The translations under genes were made by a program, and so were the position numbers. Of a stretch of 64,000 nt of DNA, positions 22,986 to 34,039 are shown one piece after another. The notes under the pieces were generated by a model, which worked only from the letters and a program-made list of their open reading frames with translations, was not told the DNA's origin and did not search any database. The stretch covers positions 26,823,237 to 26,887,236 of the forward strand of contig OX388307.1 of NCBI GenBank assembly GCA_947579605.1. The letters run 5' to 3'. Origin of the DNA: Athripsodes cinereus (lineage: Eukaryota > Arthropoda > Insecta > Trichoptera > Leptoceridae). Within the stretch, counting starts at the first letter, position 1, and each line of letters opens with the position of its first letter.

Positions 22986-24084
22986 CACAATTTAAAAATA
23001 AATAAATCCGAGTTGTGGCCATTAACCTATTGGTTTCAGAATGTTTAATTTTTATACTTTTGTAATTTGAAAAATCTTAAAAACATAATTTAAAAATTCA
23101 TGCACAGTTCACTATGGAGTTTTGTTAAATAAATATTAATAAAAGTATCAATATGTACAGCAATAAAAAATATCACAATATAATGCATTGAAAAACACAA
23201 ACATATGCAACTAAAAGAAGCACGTTCTCTTATGTATATCTCTATTTACTTTTAAAATTCATTCCAAACATTCATCATATTTTTTTTTAAATAAAAAATA
23301 TCTTACCTTTATGTCAGTAATCTCCTACAAAATCCTTGATTAGCTCGTACTATCAAACGAAACAATCAAAAAAATAATAATAATACGAAAATAATTTGAT
23401 TCGCTCAAATAATGTAATATTAAAATAATATTATTACGTCCAACAATAAGGAGCAAACGGCACGCAATACAAAACTTACCGAGAAATAACAACTCTATGA
23501 CAGCGAATAAAGCGCCAAAATTCAAATTTGGAACCGCGTGAAAACTTTGTACGAATAATAATAATAATAACAACAACAACAATATAAACAGTTGACGATC
23601 GATAGCGAACAAAAGAATATCGACGATAATAATAAAATTATATGATAATAATACAGAATGTAATTGGTAGTTAGTTATAGTACATAATATACGGGTTTGT
23701 TACCGAAATATTGTAAGGATGTATTGATTAGTTTTACACGGTACTAATATTTTTACACCCAATCAACTTGCTTGTAGTTATAAATGTTATTTAAAAAAAT
23801 ACTTCGTGTGACATGCAACTAAGCGGAATAGTAAAACAAGACTGAACTGTGTTGTGGTGCGGCCTATAGGGGGAGAAGGAGGACGGGGGAAGCTATTTAG
23901 ATGGACGTATGCACTGAATGACAGTGGTAACCAACTATGAAAAAATTCAAATTACAACAAATAAAAAAAAACGTAGTGGTTGTCTATGGTGCAAATATAT
24001 AAATCTTCTTATAATGTGCCAAATATAGATTAATTATTAAGAATGTATTATGATATATCAACTAGATTATGTTCTATGATTTCT
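22986..24084. other. No gene seen
   Basis: AT-rich, with an AAT/AAC trinucleotide run at about 23552-23582 and a short G-rich patch at about 23866-23890. No coding evidence. Confidence 0.4.
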
Positions 24085-24172
24085 CTAGTTGAATACGCGG
24101 CCGTTCTTGAGAATTTGATCCACGTGGTCAAACCACGTAGTTTTCGGATCTCCTCTCTTTTTCACACCCATT
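24085..24172 (-). pseudogene. LINE 3' fragment (SAYP family)
   Basis: The reverse complement closely matches 20055-20120: it includes AACCACGTGGTTTGACCACG-like sequence, then ATCAAATTCTCAAGAACGGC. It is a short piece of the segment coding for TTWLDHVDQI in the SAYP-family LINE. Confidence 0.6.
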
Positions 24173-24654
24173 TTTACATATAAATATTATTTTAAAACAT
24201 AATGTTTAGAAATTAAATTTTAGGGCTACGTCAATTTATAAAAAGCGTATTGTTTTTTTGTGGTTGATAACGTTATTTTTAATAACGCAACTTAAAATAC
24301 ATAACAATGAAATGGATTAAATGTGCATGGTTTTAAAACTGATGACAAATGACGCTATTTTTATAAAAATAATGAAGTATTGTTTTATAAGATACACACC
24401 TAAATCATATATCGAGTTGGAATATTTTTCATATTGTATCTTCAAAGCAAACATATGCCAATCCTATCGACAATTGCGGCAATGGGTATTATTTACTGAC
24501 ATGTGTGTAATAAGAGACTACGTGATGTATCTTGGTGATGACTGTCGTCTACTAACGTGTTATTTCTAACGAGTAATATGATGAAATATCTTTGTACATA
24601 AATTTATTATTCACGGTACATATTATGATTAATAAATTAGAGAAAATTATTAAA

Positions 24655-24905
24655 CATCTACTACTACTATACCATCACGGCATATCCCACAAGTGGGGCA
24701 GCCAGCAGACCAGCCGCATGCAAGAAACACGCAAAATGTCCTCTTCGTGCCAATATAAAATCAAGACATTCAGGATGGGTGGCAAGCCTCATCGCTGAAT
24801 TTAAGATGTAAAATGTCTTAATTTTTACGAACACCTGCCTTTTACAGGGCACTCGAAAACTTACGCAGAAGAGTGGGAGACCAATTCTTTACCGGGTGCT
24901 CCACG
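24655..24905 (-). mobile_element. Family A retroposon, near full length, minus strand
   Basis: On the minus strand it starts near TTCCGTGGAGCACCCGGTAA, continues through CTCCCACTCTT, GTAAGTTTTCGAGTGCCCTG, AAAAGGCAGGTGTTCG, CAGCGATGAGGCTTGCCACC and CCCACTTGTGGGATATGCCG, and ends TGATGGTATAGTAGTAGTAG. About 250 bp. This copy and 61801-62049 define the family. A 61-codon minus frame covers the conserved middle (RLATHPECLDF ... LVGYAVMV). Confidence 0.8.
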
Positions 24906-25202
24906 GAACAAAAATAAATAATCGTTATCGAAATAAAATAAACCACTGCCAGCTTGTCAATTTTTTTTACCTAATTGCTGAACAGTGGACAATATAAGAA
25001 TTTGAACTGTGCGATAAATTCATCCTCTGTATTTTATATGGATAATATACATACTTCTTCACTAAATTGTTTTAATCAATATACAGTAAATAACGAATAA
25101 GTAAAATAACTAAATAAACAGCAGGTAAAATAAACCGAGATGGAAATAACGTTAAATGCGTGATTAAAAAAATTAATTGTTACAATATAATTTAAGTGAT
25201 TT
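24906..25202. other. No gene seen
   Basis: AT-rich spacer between two family A copies. Confidence 0.4.
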
Positions 25203-25315
25203 TATACCATCACAACATTTCTCACAAATGGGAGAGTCAGCAAACTAACTGCATGTTATAAATAATGTAATATTATTCTCCTTGTACCGATCAAAGGATG
25301 GGTGACATTTTAATT
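25203..25315 (-). mobile_element. Family A retroposon fragment, minus strand
   Basis: Diverged copy: ATACCATCACAACATTTCTC, CAAATGGGAGAGTCAGCAAA, ATTCTCCTTGTACC and GGATGGGTGACA follow the order of the family 3' half. Truncated before the 5' half. Confidence 0.6.
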
Positions 25316-26227
25316 TAGAAAATTCTTTTTCATCGTTTAAAACAAATGCTTTTTTTTGATAACATGGGGTCGAATTTCGTCGATTCAGTTCAAAAATTAG
25401 TAATACATGTCGACAGCTAAATACTGTTTGTCGTATGAATACATTGTAAAAATAGTTTATTAAAATTGACACTGAAATAATCAACGACTGGTGTTTTAAT
25501 CAATAAGCAGTCAGTTATGTTATAAATAGCACATTAATAATAACGCGTTATTAAGTAGTTTGATTGTCAATGTATTGCTGTTGTTTGTGAAGTACCTATG
25601 TATATTATAATAAGTGTATTTTGTTGTTATTATTCTTATTAATAAATAATATTATCGTTATAAGGTGTGTGCTAGATGTCACTACAGAGTGATAGATGAT
25701 TGATAGCATTTTAATATTGAGGCATGTCATCTACATACATAGGAGAAGTAAGAATAATAATATATCGTAGGGAAAAAAATAACGTATAACGTGTTGATAT
25801 TAAGCAGGTTCATAATATTTTTAGTATGTGAATTTTCATCACTAATACATTAATATAAAATAAAGGGATTCTTTATTTAGTACCTACAAATTGTAAATCT
25901 AAAATTTATTATTCATCAAGTAAAACAAATTTGTTTTAATAATCAGTCAATATTTTTTACTTAATATTTTTTACCCTTATGAATTTTGGAACATATTTGT
26001 ATGTGTACTTTCCTTAATTATTTATCAATAAAAATGTATACGGGTATTAATATTATTCCCTAACAAACTGTTTCTAAAATAATTTGTCAATGTAGATTTT
26101 ACATATATATAAATATCATTATTTTTTAAAGTAGGTGAAACTTGATTAAAAAAGAAAAAGTACATAACTTGAATAAAAAAAAACGGCAAAATTGGTTCCT
26201 CGAAAATATAAATGAAAAAAAAACAAA
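25316..26227. other. No gene seen
   Basis: AT-rich sequence without recognised features. Confidence 0.4.
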
Positions 26228-26352
26228 ACATTTGACATTTTAAATTTAGCGATGAGGTTTGCCACCCATCCTGAATGTCTTTTTTTTTGGCATGAAAAGA
26301 GCAGCTTACACCCGACTTATGAAATGCCGTGATGGTATAGTATAGTGTAGTA
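26228..26352 (+). mobile_element. Family A retroposon fragment, plus strand
   Basis: It carries TTTAGCGATGAGGTTTGCCA, CCCATCCTGAATGTC and GAAATGCCGTGATGGTATAG, with an internal deletion of the part around GCAGCTGGTCTGC. It ends in a TAGTATAGTGTAGTAG tail. Confidence 0.7.
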
Positions 26353-26433
26353 GAAAATAATGTATAAATATTATTTTATTTATGGTTTTGTTAGATTATT
26401 GATAGTTTTTTAAGAGAGTTATTCACTGTATTT

Positions 26434-26497
26434 GTTTATTGTATGTTATGCGGCCATGACACATCCATGAGGCTTGTGTGGCTAATCTGTAAATAAT
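26434..26497 (+). repeat. LINE 3'-end fragment (GCGGCC...GTGGCTAATC family)
   Basis: Matches 16751-16818 in the opposite orientation: TTTATTGTATGTTATGCGGC, then CATGAGGCTTGTGTGGCTAA. See that entry. Confidence 0.55.
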
Positions 26498-26526
26498 GCT
26501 TATATTTATTATAAATATACTTGTAT

Positions 26527-26853
26527 ATATAATGAGTTACAATCCATTGGATTGGTCTGCAACGAGTTTGGACTTTCTTCTCCACTCCTCCCTATTCTCA
26601 GCCAGTCTCTTCAACTCCATATATGAGCCACAGCTCATGTCCCTCTTCAGTTGGTCCATATAGGCGTCTCTCGGTCGGCCTCTGCCATTTGTGCCTTCGG
26701 TCCTGCCCTATGCGATTGCGATGAGCAGTCCTGGGTGCCTGATGTTGTGGCCAATCCAGTTAGCTCGTTGTTGGCAGATTCTTTTGAGGAGTTGCCTTTT
26801 TTCGCCAACCCTGGTTAACACTTTTTCGTTTTCGACGTGTTCCGACCAATATA
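26527..26853 (-). pseudogene. LINE RT 3' fragment, same family as 60753-61538
   Basis: The minus strand is almost identical to the last ~325 bp of the element at 60753-61538. It encodes from about HVENEKVLTRVGEKR through ANWIGHNIRHPGLLIAI, GTNGRGRPRDAYMDQL and LKRLAENREEWR, and ends with the same GTAACTCATTATATATA tail. It is 5'-truncated at about 26853, where the sequence leaves the family abruptly. High similarity between the two copies suggests fairly recent retrotransposition. Confidence 0.85.
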
Positions 26854-27267
26854 CCTACTTGATATAATGAAAAATGTACCCGTATTGTGAAATGTTTATA
26901 ATTATTAATTAATAAATAAATAAAATAATGGAAATATACTCATAATTCACTCGATTTCGGGTGCCTTGCATTAAGAAATGGAATTCATTATAAAGCATAT
27001 TTTTGGTGACACGATAATAAATTGAATTAAAAAATATATAGGCCATCATAATATTGTAAAAGTTTCCAACGAATGATAGAACTGAATACATTTTAGTGAC
27101 ACTGAAATGTAACTTAAAATAATATAGTAGATTAAAATATTAGATATTATTATTTTTATTATAAAAGATACGCAGGGCAATAGACGACATGTCATGTTAT
27201 TTATATCGCTACTATGAAAGAAGTTCAACATTATGTACGTTATTATTTCTGTATAATATATTGCATG
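26854..27267. other. No gene seen
   Basis: AT-rich sequence without recognised features. Confidence 0.4.
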
Positions 27268-27457
27268 TTTTTTTTTTTTTTTTTAAAAGATATATCTGGG
27301 TTTTTGTTATAAACCCAAATATAACCTTATACACCTTTCACAGTAAGCTAAAAGCTTGTGTCGTGAAAGGGGAGTTTGCCGGCACCTGGGATCGAACCCC
27401 GGACCCCTTGTTCACAAGGCCGAGACTCTACCTCCAGGCTACCGACTAACTCGACGT
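27268..27457 (-). mobile_element. tRNA-derived SINE, minus strand
   Basis: On the minus strand the head reads AGTCGGTAGCCTGGAGGTAG, with a tRNA A-box-like TAGCCTGGAGG, and GGGGTTCGATCCCAGGTGCC with a canonical B-box GGTTCGATCCC, the internal promoter of RNA polymerase III. The body (CACGACACAAGCTTTTAGCT, then AACCCAGATATATCTTTT) ends in a long A run (a T run on plus at 27269-27286). Two more copies lie at 52331-52520 (minus) and 57917-58098 (plus). Confidence 0.9.
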
Positions 27458-27474
27458 TTTAAAATAGTAATTTA

Positions 27475-27911
27475 AAGAGATGCAACGAGTATTATAATTG
27501 ACCGAATACCGAATATTATGCAAGATCATGTGCCGAATAACCGGATATTCTGCAAAACAATGGTGAGAGCGTGCGGTAGGTACTCCCGACCGCGCATCTT
27601 CGTGTAGGTACGTCTCAGACATTATTATGCCCTATTTTTTCGAAATATTTGTGTTCCAACATTAATAATAACAATAATGATATTATGTTGTTCCACTCCA
27701 TATCAAATTAAATTAATCTATTAGATATTTGAGGATTAATAAAATTATGCATCTGCAGCTGACAATGAAATAGCAACAATCTACAATCTCTTAGTTCCTT
27801 CCAGTTTTACATTTAAACTATAGACTAAATATTCGGTATTCGACCGACTAGTAAAAATTTTGCCGAATAGGCAGAATACTAAATAGTTACCTAATATTCG
27901 TTGGATCTCTA
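27475..27911. mobile_element. hAT-like element with CCGAATA-rich interior
   Basis: The ends are AAGAGATGCAACGAGTATTA and, inward from the right, TAGAGATCCAACGAATATTA. Flanks GTAATTTA (27467-27474) and GAAATTTA (27912-27919) agree at 7 of 8 bases, the length expected for hAT. The subterminal parts are rich in CCGAATA and GAATATT words. There is no transposase frame. Confidence 0.75.
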
Positions 27912-27919
27912 GAAATTTA

Positions 27920-28326
27920 CTGTATATAATATCGACTGTCTAGTTCTACAACTCAACAAGTCGAAATTTTTGAAAATTTTGTTTAAATGGATACCTAATA
28001 CATATTATCAACTCCACTCTATCAATTCGAAAAACAAATTACTACAAAAAATACATGGTTCCCTTTGTATTTTAAATTTTTAGCTAATGAAATAAAATAA
28101 TGTACATATTTTTAATTCCACAAATAAATTTGTCGAATTGTTTAACTATTGAACGGAACAGAAACAACATAATGCCTCTAACAGTGCGATTATTATAACG
28201 TATATTTCACTTTCTGTTGTGTTTTTAAAGCAAAATATAAATACCTATACCAAAACGACAAAAATTACTTTTTCTCGAATATAATACATTTTGAATTGTT
28301 GGATTATGGAACTGGACAGTCGATAT
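27920..28326. other. No gene seen
   Basis: AT-rich sequence without recognised features. Confidence 0.4.
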
Positions 28327-28676
28327 ATAAAACATGGAACAACTGATATTCCATGATAAAACATGGAACAACTGATATTCCATGATAAAACATGGAACAA
28401 CTGATATTCCATGATAAAACATGGAACAACTGATATTCCATGATAAAACATGGAACAACTGATATTCCATGATAAAACATGGAACAACTGATATTCCATG
28501 ATAAAACATGGAACAACTGATATTCCATGATAAAACATGGAACAACTGATATTCCATGATAAAACATGGAACAACTGATATTCCATGATAAAACATGGAA
28601 CAACTGATATTTCATGATAAAACATGGAACAACTGATATTCCATGATAAAACATGGAATAATACTGATATTCCATG
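28327..28676. repeat. 29-bp minisatellite, 12 copies
   Basis: Twelve head-to-tail units of 29 bp (ATAAAACATGGAACAACTGA then TATTCCATG). Units 1-9 and 11 are identical to the eye, unit 10 has one change (TTCATG for CCATG) and unit 12 has an altered core of 31 bp. Each unit holds a dyad, CATGGAA ... TTCCATG, so single strands could form a row of small hairpins. Because 29 is not a multiple of three and the unit lacks stops on the minus strand, three overlapping minus-strand frames stay open; these are not genes. Confidence 0.97.
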
Positions 28677-28759
28677 TTTCATACTCGTCTAAGTGGTGCC
28701 TCATTCACAAACAGTAATTACAGTCATAAGCTGATATAGAAGACAACTCGCACACTCTC

Positions 28760-28835
28760 ATTTCTGAAGATGGCTGCCACCAACTTGTGAAACGTTGGGT
28801 TACAAATTACTAACTTAACCCTGAAGAAGAAAGTA
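28760..28835 (+). repeat. Structured repeat motif CTGAAGATG...GAAACGTTGG
   Basis: CTGAAGATGGCTGCCACCAA, then CTTGTGAAACGTTGGGTTAC and AAATTACT. The reverse complement of 62632-62692 has the same order (CTGAAGATG, GTGAAACGTTGG, ATAAATTACT). Such CTGA-AGATG ... GAAACG words recur in termini of invertebrate retroelements; which element this belongs to is not visible here. Confidence 0.5.
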
Positions 28836-30312
28836 ATGTTGTTAATTCTGGTCTTAAAAAACAAGCTTATACTCGTATTGAAACTGAATTTATGCTCGAC
28901 TGAATCTTCATTCCCAAATACATTGTATAAGAACTAGACTGTGCATTTTTGCAAAAGATTCAAGCAAAAATATGCTTTTCGTTGTTGTGGTAAGGTTTGT
29001 ATTTCTTTGAAAAAATTAAGCATATCACGTAAAATAGTAACTCTTACATAGATAACTGTTCCTTTCTAACACGTGGTTGTACTATGTTTATATCTAATCT
29101 TTTTATAAATGGCAATTAATTTGGACACATTCTGACCATAGAACTTTAGAAAAATTCTAATAATTATGTGGAACAAAACATGTATCGACGAATCAACACA
29201 ATTTTTTATTTTCGGTAGTATATTTATTGAATTGGTGCACCAAGGAAGTTTTTTGTTGTTGGTTTTCATTTTTATTTATTTATTCTTTTTGCGCATCATC
29301 ATCATACTTTTACATTCCTACATTGACGTGAAGCTGTTTTGGGCCTTTTACATTCAAAATAGCTTTGATGAAATGAAATTCCTTAATCAGTTTATCTTTT
29401 TTTTTTGTTTTCTTTTATTTTCTTTTCTTGTCTATGATCATTGTGAAGTGTTTGATATTATGGTGAAGTAACGAACTATTGAAAAATGTTTGTGATTGTT
29501 ATAGAATAGCAAATTATTTGTTTTATTTGACGATTCCAAGTGCTAAATATATGGCCTACGGATGATATGAAAAATAAAAAAATAAATAAAAATAAATATA
29601 ACATCATTCACTTTTGTTAACTTTAACCATGTCTTGTAACACAGGTCTAAAAATGAATTTTCTTTATGAGTACAGCTGTTTTATTGTATGTACTGTAACT
29701 GTCATAGTTGTGAATAGCATGACTAGATGATTTGGATTTTATTTGAATATTTTATACCTAATTATTATTATTATTCTGTGCTGTAGGAATAAATATTAAA
29801 TTACAAATATTGATACTTGTAAAGTAAAGTTTCATATTTGGTAGATGTCATGTCAATTTTTGTCTTATAAAATATGTCGCATGTCGGTAGAAGTTTCTTG
29901 ATTTTCTGTGAGTTTTGAAAGGAATTTTAATAATAATGTAGCTCTGTACTGTGATAATATCACTTCAAGGGCGCTTTAAATCATCTAGAATCAAAATCCA
30001 TGTCTATTTTTAAAATGACACAATATCTACTTAAAAAATTTAAATTTTTATACATAACATTTCATGTGCTTATACATAGAGGTTAAATTTCACTTAATTA
30101 TTCTGAAACAAAAAAAAATAGAAAGGCTTCAGAAAGCTTAATAATGAGTAAAACGCTATTAGATCGTTTAATCAACGATCATTTGAAGATATGAATGAAT
30201 AAAATGTACCTACATATACAAAGTTTTAACATGTAAAAAGCTTAGACCGTGAATATAAGTCAATTACATAAAAAAAACAAAATGTACCTACATAATATCG
30301 TAGGTTTGAATC
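28836..30312. other. No gene seen
   Basis: AT-rich. A TTTATTTATTTATTCTTTTT tract followed by GCGCATCATC at about 29270-29300 resembles the left edge of minus-strand LINE tails at 33373 and 52545. No coding evidence. Confidence 0.4.
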
Positions 30313-30640
30313 ATGTAGGATTCCCATCTCAAATGACGAAGTTCTTAAAAGAATCAAATATGGAAAGTGTTTGCTCATGACCATCTCAGAAAGACGCTCC
30401 AGATGGATTAGACATACAGAAAGTCACGAAAACCTCCTACAAGAAATAACAGAAGTAATGACTGATGAGACAAATCGGCTTACGCTGAGAATACCTCACC
30501 AATCTATACAAGGATATGAGCTGCGGATCGTACAAAGGGTCGCACAGGATAGATGCAATGGAAATAAAGATGCAAGTCTTTGCTGTAAGCCAATCCACAG
30601 AATTGAAACCAGAGAGAGGGAGAGATAGAAAAGAACCTTC
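30313..30640 (+). pseudogene. LINE RT C-terminal fragment, diverged relative of 60753-61538
   Basis: One plus frame reads RIPISNDEVLKRIKYGKCLL, SERRSRWIRHTESHENLLQE, ITEVMTDETNR and VQRVAQDRCNGNK. This follows the order of the family protein (HVENEEVLTRV, QRRANWIGHNIR, IAEGRTEGTNG, KRLAENREEWRNK) with many substitutions. The frame is open but the conserved residues are heavily changed, so it is an old remnant. Confidence 0.65.
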
Positions 30641-31082
30641 AACTATGATTCATGCATATTACACATGCCCATTTAACAGAATTTTGTATGTTATGACCAA
30701 ATTGACACGATACGAGTATTATCCTAATTTGACTACACAGCATTTTCCAATAAAGGCTCCAGGCAGTGCCCCAGGCAGTAGTGCATATACAAGTAATTAC
30801 TAAATTAAATCAAATGTACGTAGTTCATTCCATCAGACTGGAATAATTTATTATAATTTTGTTACTAGTAAATATGTTTCCATTGATTGAGTTTCAAAGT
30901 GCTGATATGTACCTACGAGTATGTATAATAATATTACTGAAAATCTTCTATTCCCATGAAATATAGCTTTTTGCTATTCATAAATTAATAAAATAAAATA
31001 GTGCTACTAATTGCTAAACCACTTCCCACTGAAAGGTCTGTTTGTATGTGTTGATATAAACTGAATGCAGGGTGTTCGGGAC

Positions 31083-31141
31083 CGGAGAACGTAGGGAAGA
31101 TATGGAGAAAGCCTTCATCCAGAACCGAAGTATTCAAGTCT
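31083..31141 (+). pseudogene. LINE RT extreme C-terminus (EEAYIQQW family)
   Basis: Seventeen or so codons read RREDMEKAFIQNRSIQV before a stop at 31139-31141, aligning with the W-x-MEEAYIQQ end of the family at 10254-10379. Very short, so confidence is limited. Confidence 0.45.
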
Positions 31142-31267
31142 AAGAACAAAAAAAGAACAACAATTTATTTGCATTAGTTATCACTTATGTACAGAACACG
31201 TAGTTGGAAAATCCAATTTTTATGCTGATATGGATTGTATAACTATATTTTTAGCAAATAAATACAT

Positions 31268-31490
31268 CTACTACCACTAGTACCATCATGGCATATCTCA
31301 CTAGACGTGGTTTAGTCGGTGATCCAATTGCAAGTAAATTACTTGGAAAATGTCTGCTCCGTGCCAATAAGGAACAAAGACACTCAGGATGGGTGGCATA
31401 TCTAATAGGAACACCCGCCTTTTACAGGACAGTCGAAAACTTACAGAAACGAGTGAGAGTCTTTGCAGGGGATTCTGCGGGGAAACAAAC
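31268..31490 (-). mobile_element. Family A retroposon, minus strand
   Basis: Contains CTACCACTAGTACCATCATG, GGCATATCTCAC, CTCCGTGCCAA, CACTCAGGATGGGTGGCATA and CTTTTACAGGACAGTCGAAA in family order. The middle is more diverged than in other copies and carries a short internal deletion before AACACCCGCC. Confidence 0.75.
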
Positions 31491-31761
31491 TAATTACCAA
31501 ATAATTAAATTCATCTTTTTTTAATTTAAAACAGTTTTATTTAAAAATATCAATTATAAATGCATAGTTTGTTATGAAAATGTTCACAACACCTCTCAGA
31601 CTATTATGATCATCATTGTGAAACATTGAAACCTTTCTACAACAAGCTCTGTGTTGCTTTCAATGACTAACGTAAAGTTGAATATTTTATAGATGAACAA
31701 TATGTTATTATTATAATGCCTTCATATACCTAAATAAATATTGAGGAAGTGCTCAAGTCAG

Positions 31762-31900
31762 CAGGGCTACTCTCGAATTCAATTAAGATTAGATTCGATC
31801 TTAAGATCAAGATTAGATCAAGACTAGAAAATGGTACTCCCGACACAATCTAGTCTTGAACTGAATCTAATCTTATCTTTAAGACGTCTTAATTTAGAGA
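31762..31900. mobile_element. CAGGGCTACTC-family miniature element, partial
   Basis: It begins CAGGGCTACTCTCGAATTCA after CAG, then runs into alternating GATCTTAAGATC/AGATTAGATC words as in 21231-21415. A second end-like word, TACTCCCGACACAATCTAG, lies at about 31832 in the same direction. The right boundary is unclear, so this may be two overlapping or rearranged copies. Confidence 0.5.
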
Positions 31901-32783
31901 TGTATTTCCTAACGCCGTTATCTATGGGTACCAACCTAACAAGGACGACAACTAAATTATTAATTCTTAAAATTCACGTGATATCACCGTATTTCAACAT
32001 TTTTTATAAACCTAAAATAATTTTTTGATAAAAAGAAATGAAATTTATACTATATATTGATGTATAACAGTGCAATTAACTTATAAATAATATTTTAAAA
32101 TACCTTTGCACTGACATGATTTTTGTCTATGAATTCTACCACTGACAGCTCTTCTTTCGTTAGCTCGTTACTGTCATGTTCGTTTGTGTACTTTAGTATA
32201 ATTATATGTTATTTTGGTATATTTATTATTCTATGAACGCGTTAGCAATTGAATATAATACTTTATAAGTTATATTTATAACATTATATGGTGGAATTAT
32301 CTCAACAACAGTTTGTGTGACAAAGCAAACCATATGTAAGCCATTAATGTTGAATGTTTTGGCTATTCGACATGCCCATCGAAGCATGTGTTTTATCCAT
32401 TTTTAATATTATCCAAAATAATATTTAAGTCTCAACACACAATTAAATTGAGACTTTTTTGTAATAGTTTACTCAATATGTGTTAAATTATTGAAATTTA
32501 ATTCATAGGTTATGAATACACCTATCTAGGTTGGAGGAATACTTTTTCACTTAAATAAGTAGTTTTTTTTATAATTATGTACAATAAGTAATATTATATT
32601 TTCAGATGCCCCGAATTTGTTACATGCTTGGATGTAAAGCAAACTATGAATATTTGTGTTAACAGACAATCACAATGTTAAGCGGATTTTAAAAAGTGGG
32701 CACCCCGATAAACATATTGAAGATAATTAGAAAAATCGGGCATCTAAGTTCATATTTTATGCTCTAGCATTGGAGTGGATTAG
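31901..32783. other. No gene seen
   Basis: AT-rich sequence without recognised features. Confidence 0.4.
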
Positions 32784-32910
32784 AACAGCGCTCTTTTTGG
32801 AAACTATCATTGGGCATTCTCAGAACATGTTCCAGCCAGGACCGTCGTCTCTCCAGTATTACGTAAATTACAGGTCTCTGCCGGGTGCACCGGCGCGCAG
32901 CATCATACCC
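32784..32910 (-). pseudogene. LINE RT fragment (LGHVLRMP family)
   Basis: The minus strand reads DAARRCTRQRPVIYVILERR, RSWLEHVLRMPNDSFQKERC. It matches the first third of the fragment at 9037-9342 (VRRRTRQRSVISVIQERR, LGHVLRMPNDSWPKRALF). A 65-codon frame covers it, but the flanking residues are unrelated, so the piece is an isolated relic. Confidence 0.7.
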
Positions 32911-33372
32911 AAATAAAAATGTGCTCACATCTCTTTTTGAATATGCAATGATGATATGCATAGTGTAGCTGCTGTTATTATCAACACGTTGTTTTGTTAT
33001 AATATTAGTTTTGTTAGTTAAAATTATTTAGTATATTTTACTCTATTTATAATAAAAAATTATGTCTCATTATGAAAGTGAAGACAAATTTGATGAGCGC
33101 CTGAATGTAATGATTGATAGACCTCGATATTTATTTCGTCGCCCTGTGAAAGACTCGCAAAATCCATTCAGTAGTGATTAATCAACGATTGCGAATTGAC
33201 TAATCACGAGCAGTGTGTGGACTGCACAGCTAAGTGTTGTTTTAGAATATGGTTTACTTCGCATAGCGATAGATATTTACTTAAAATAGCGTTGGCGGTC
33301 GCTATGCGTAAGTATTGTTTTAGAATACGAGCTTAAGTCCTGACAAACAAAATCAGACGTCTCACTGAAACT
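32911..33372. other. No gene seen
   Basis: AT-rich sequence without recognised features. Confidence 0.4.
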
Positions 33373-33510
33373 TACTATTTATTTATTCTTTTTGCACATC
33401 ATATTATATAACTGTGTAAACAAAACAATATGAAATTTAAAAAATCTAGGACGATATGCAGTGGCGAGATTATCACTATAAAGTGATTACTTCCATCTAA
33501 CCACGACATT
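33373..33510 (-). repeat. CR1/L2-like LINE 3' end, minus strand
   Basis: A TTTATTTATTCTTTTTGCAC start, AACTGTGTAAACAAAACAAT and AGTGGCGAGATTATCACT follow the order of the 3' region of the LINE at 18437-19084. The RT part is missing. Confidence 0.55.
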
Positions 33511-33593
33511 ATATTTTGTTTATTTATTATTTTTGTATTGCCTAATTCTCTAATCTAATTAATAAATTTGATTCTCATTTTTGTTATATCTTC

Positions 33594-33915
33594 TTAAAAA
33601 AAACAATATATTTCTTGTTTGCTTTGAATAATAAAATTTTGTTGTATGGAAAACTCATTTCTAAAATCTTTCCCGGCTGTTGAAAATATTTTTTTTGTAA
33701 ATAAATTGACATATTTTGACAAAAAATGTTTTGTTTTTAACAACCTTGCCAAACAAATACTTCTAAGATTCCACAATTTCCTTCTTTCAATGTCCCTAAA
33801 GCATCTTCCATCCCTTGCAAACAAACTTCTCAAATGTACATACTCGCTTACTTGCTCCAAACATTCATCACCAAACTTTATTTCGCAAATTGCTTTATTG
33901 CACTCTTTCAAACAC
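33594..33915 (-). pseudogene. LINE RT fragment (YLGSLFTRDG family)
   Basis: The minus frame contains EIKFGDECLEQVSEYVHLRS, LFARDGRCFRDIERR, the region just after the RT palm in a widespread insect LINE protein (YVYLGSLFTRDG...DIERR). The rest of the 105-codon frame does not follow the family, which suggests a frameshift after DIERR. No catalytic YADD is present. It lies beside a second fragment of the same general type (34040-34490). Confidence 0.7.
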
Positions 33916-34039
33916 TATATTATTTTTAAACTAAAACAAATGTTTTTTTCCCAATATTGATTCTTATAGAGACACCTTTTGTCTTTCAAGGACATTGTCA
34001 ATCTGATCGATGTGAAAAATCAATATAGCGGAAAAAAAC

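Noticed and set aside
27360..27455. Functional tRNA gene on the minus strand
   Set aside because: A- and B-box words are good, but the sequence continues into a SINE body with an A tail, it recurs at 52331 and 57917, and the arms do not complete a cloverleaf by eye.
28327..28676. CRISPR array
   Set aside because: The 29-bp units are directly adjacent with no unique spacers, and the context is a eukaryotic genome.
28225..28682. Three overlapping 123-145-codon minus-strand frames with internal amino-acid repeats
   Set aside because: They are read through the 29-bp minisatellite. As 29 is not divisible by three and the unit has no minus-strand stop, all three frames stay open automatically.
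33646..33960. 104-codon plus-strand frame
   Set aside because: It is antisense to the LINE RT fragment on the minus strand, whose motifs (EYVHLRSLFARDG) are recognisable.
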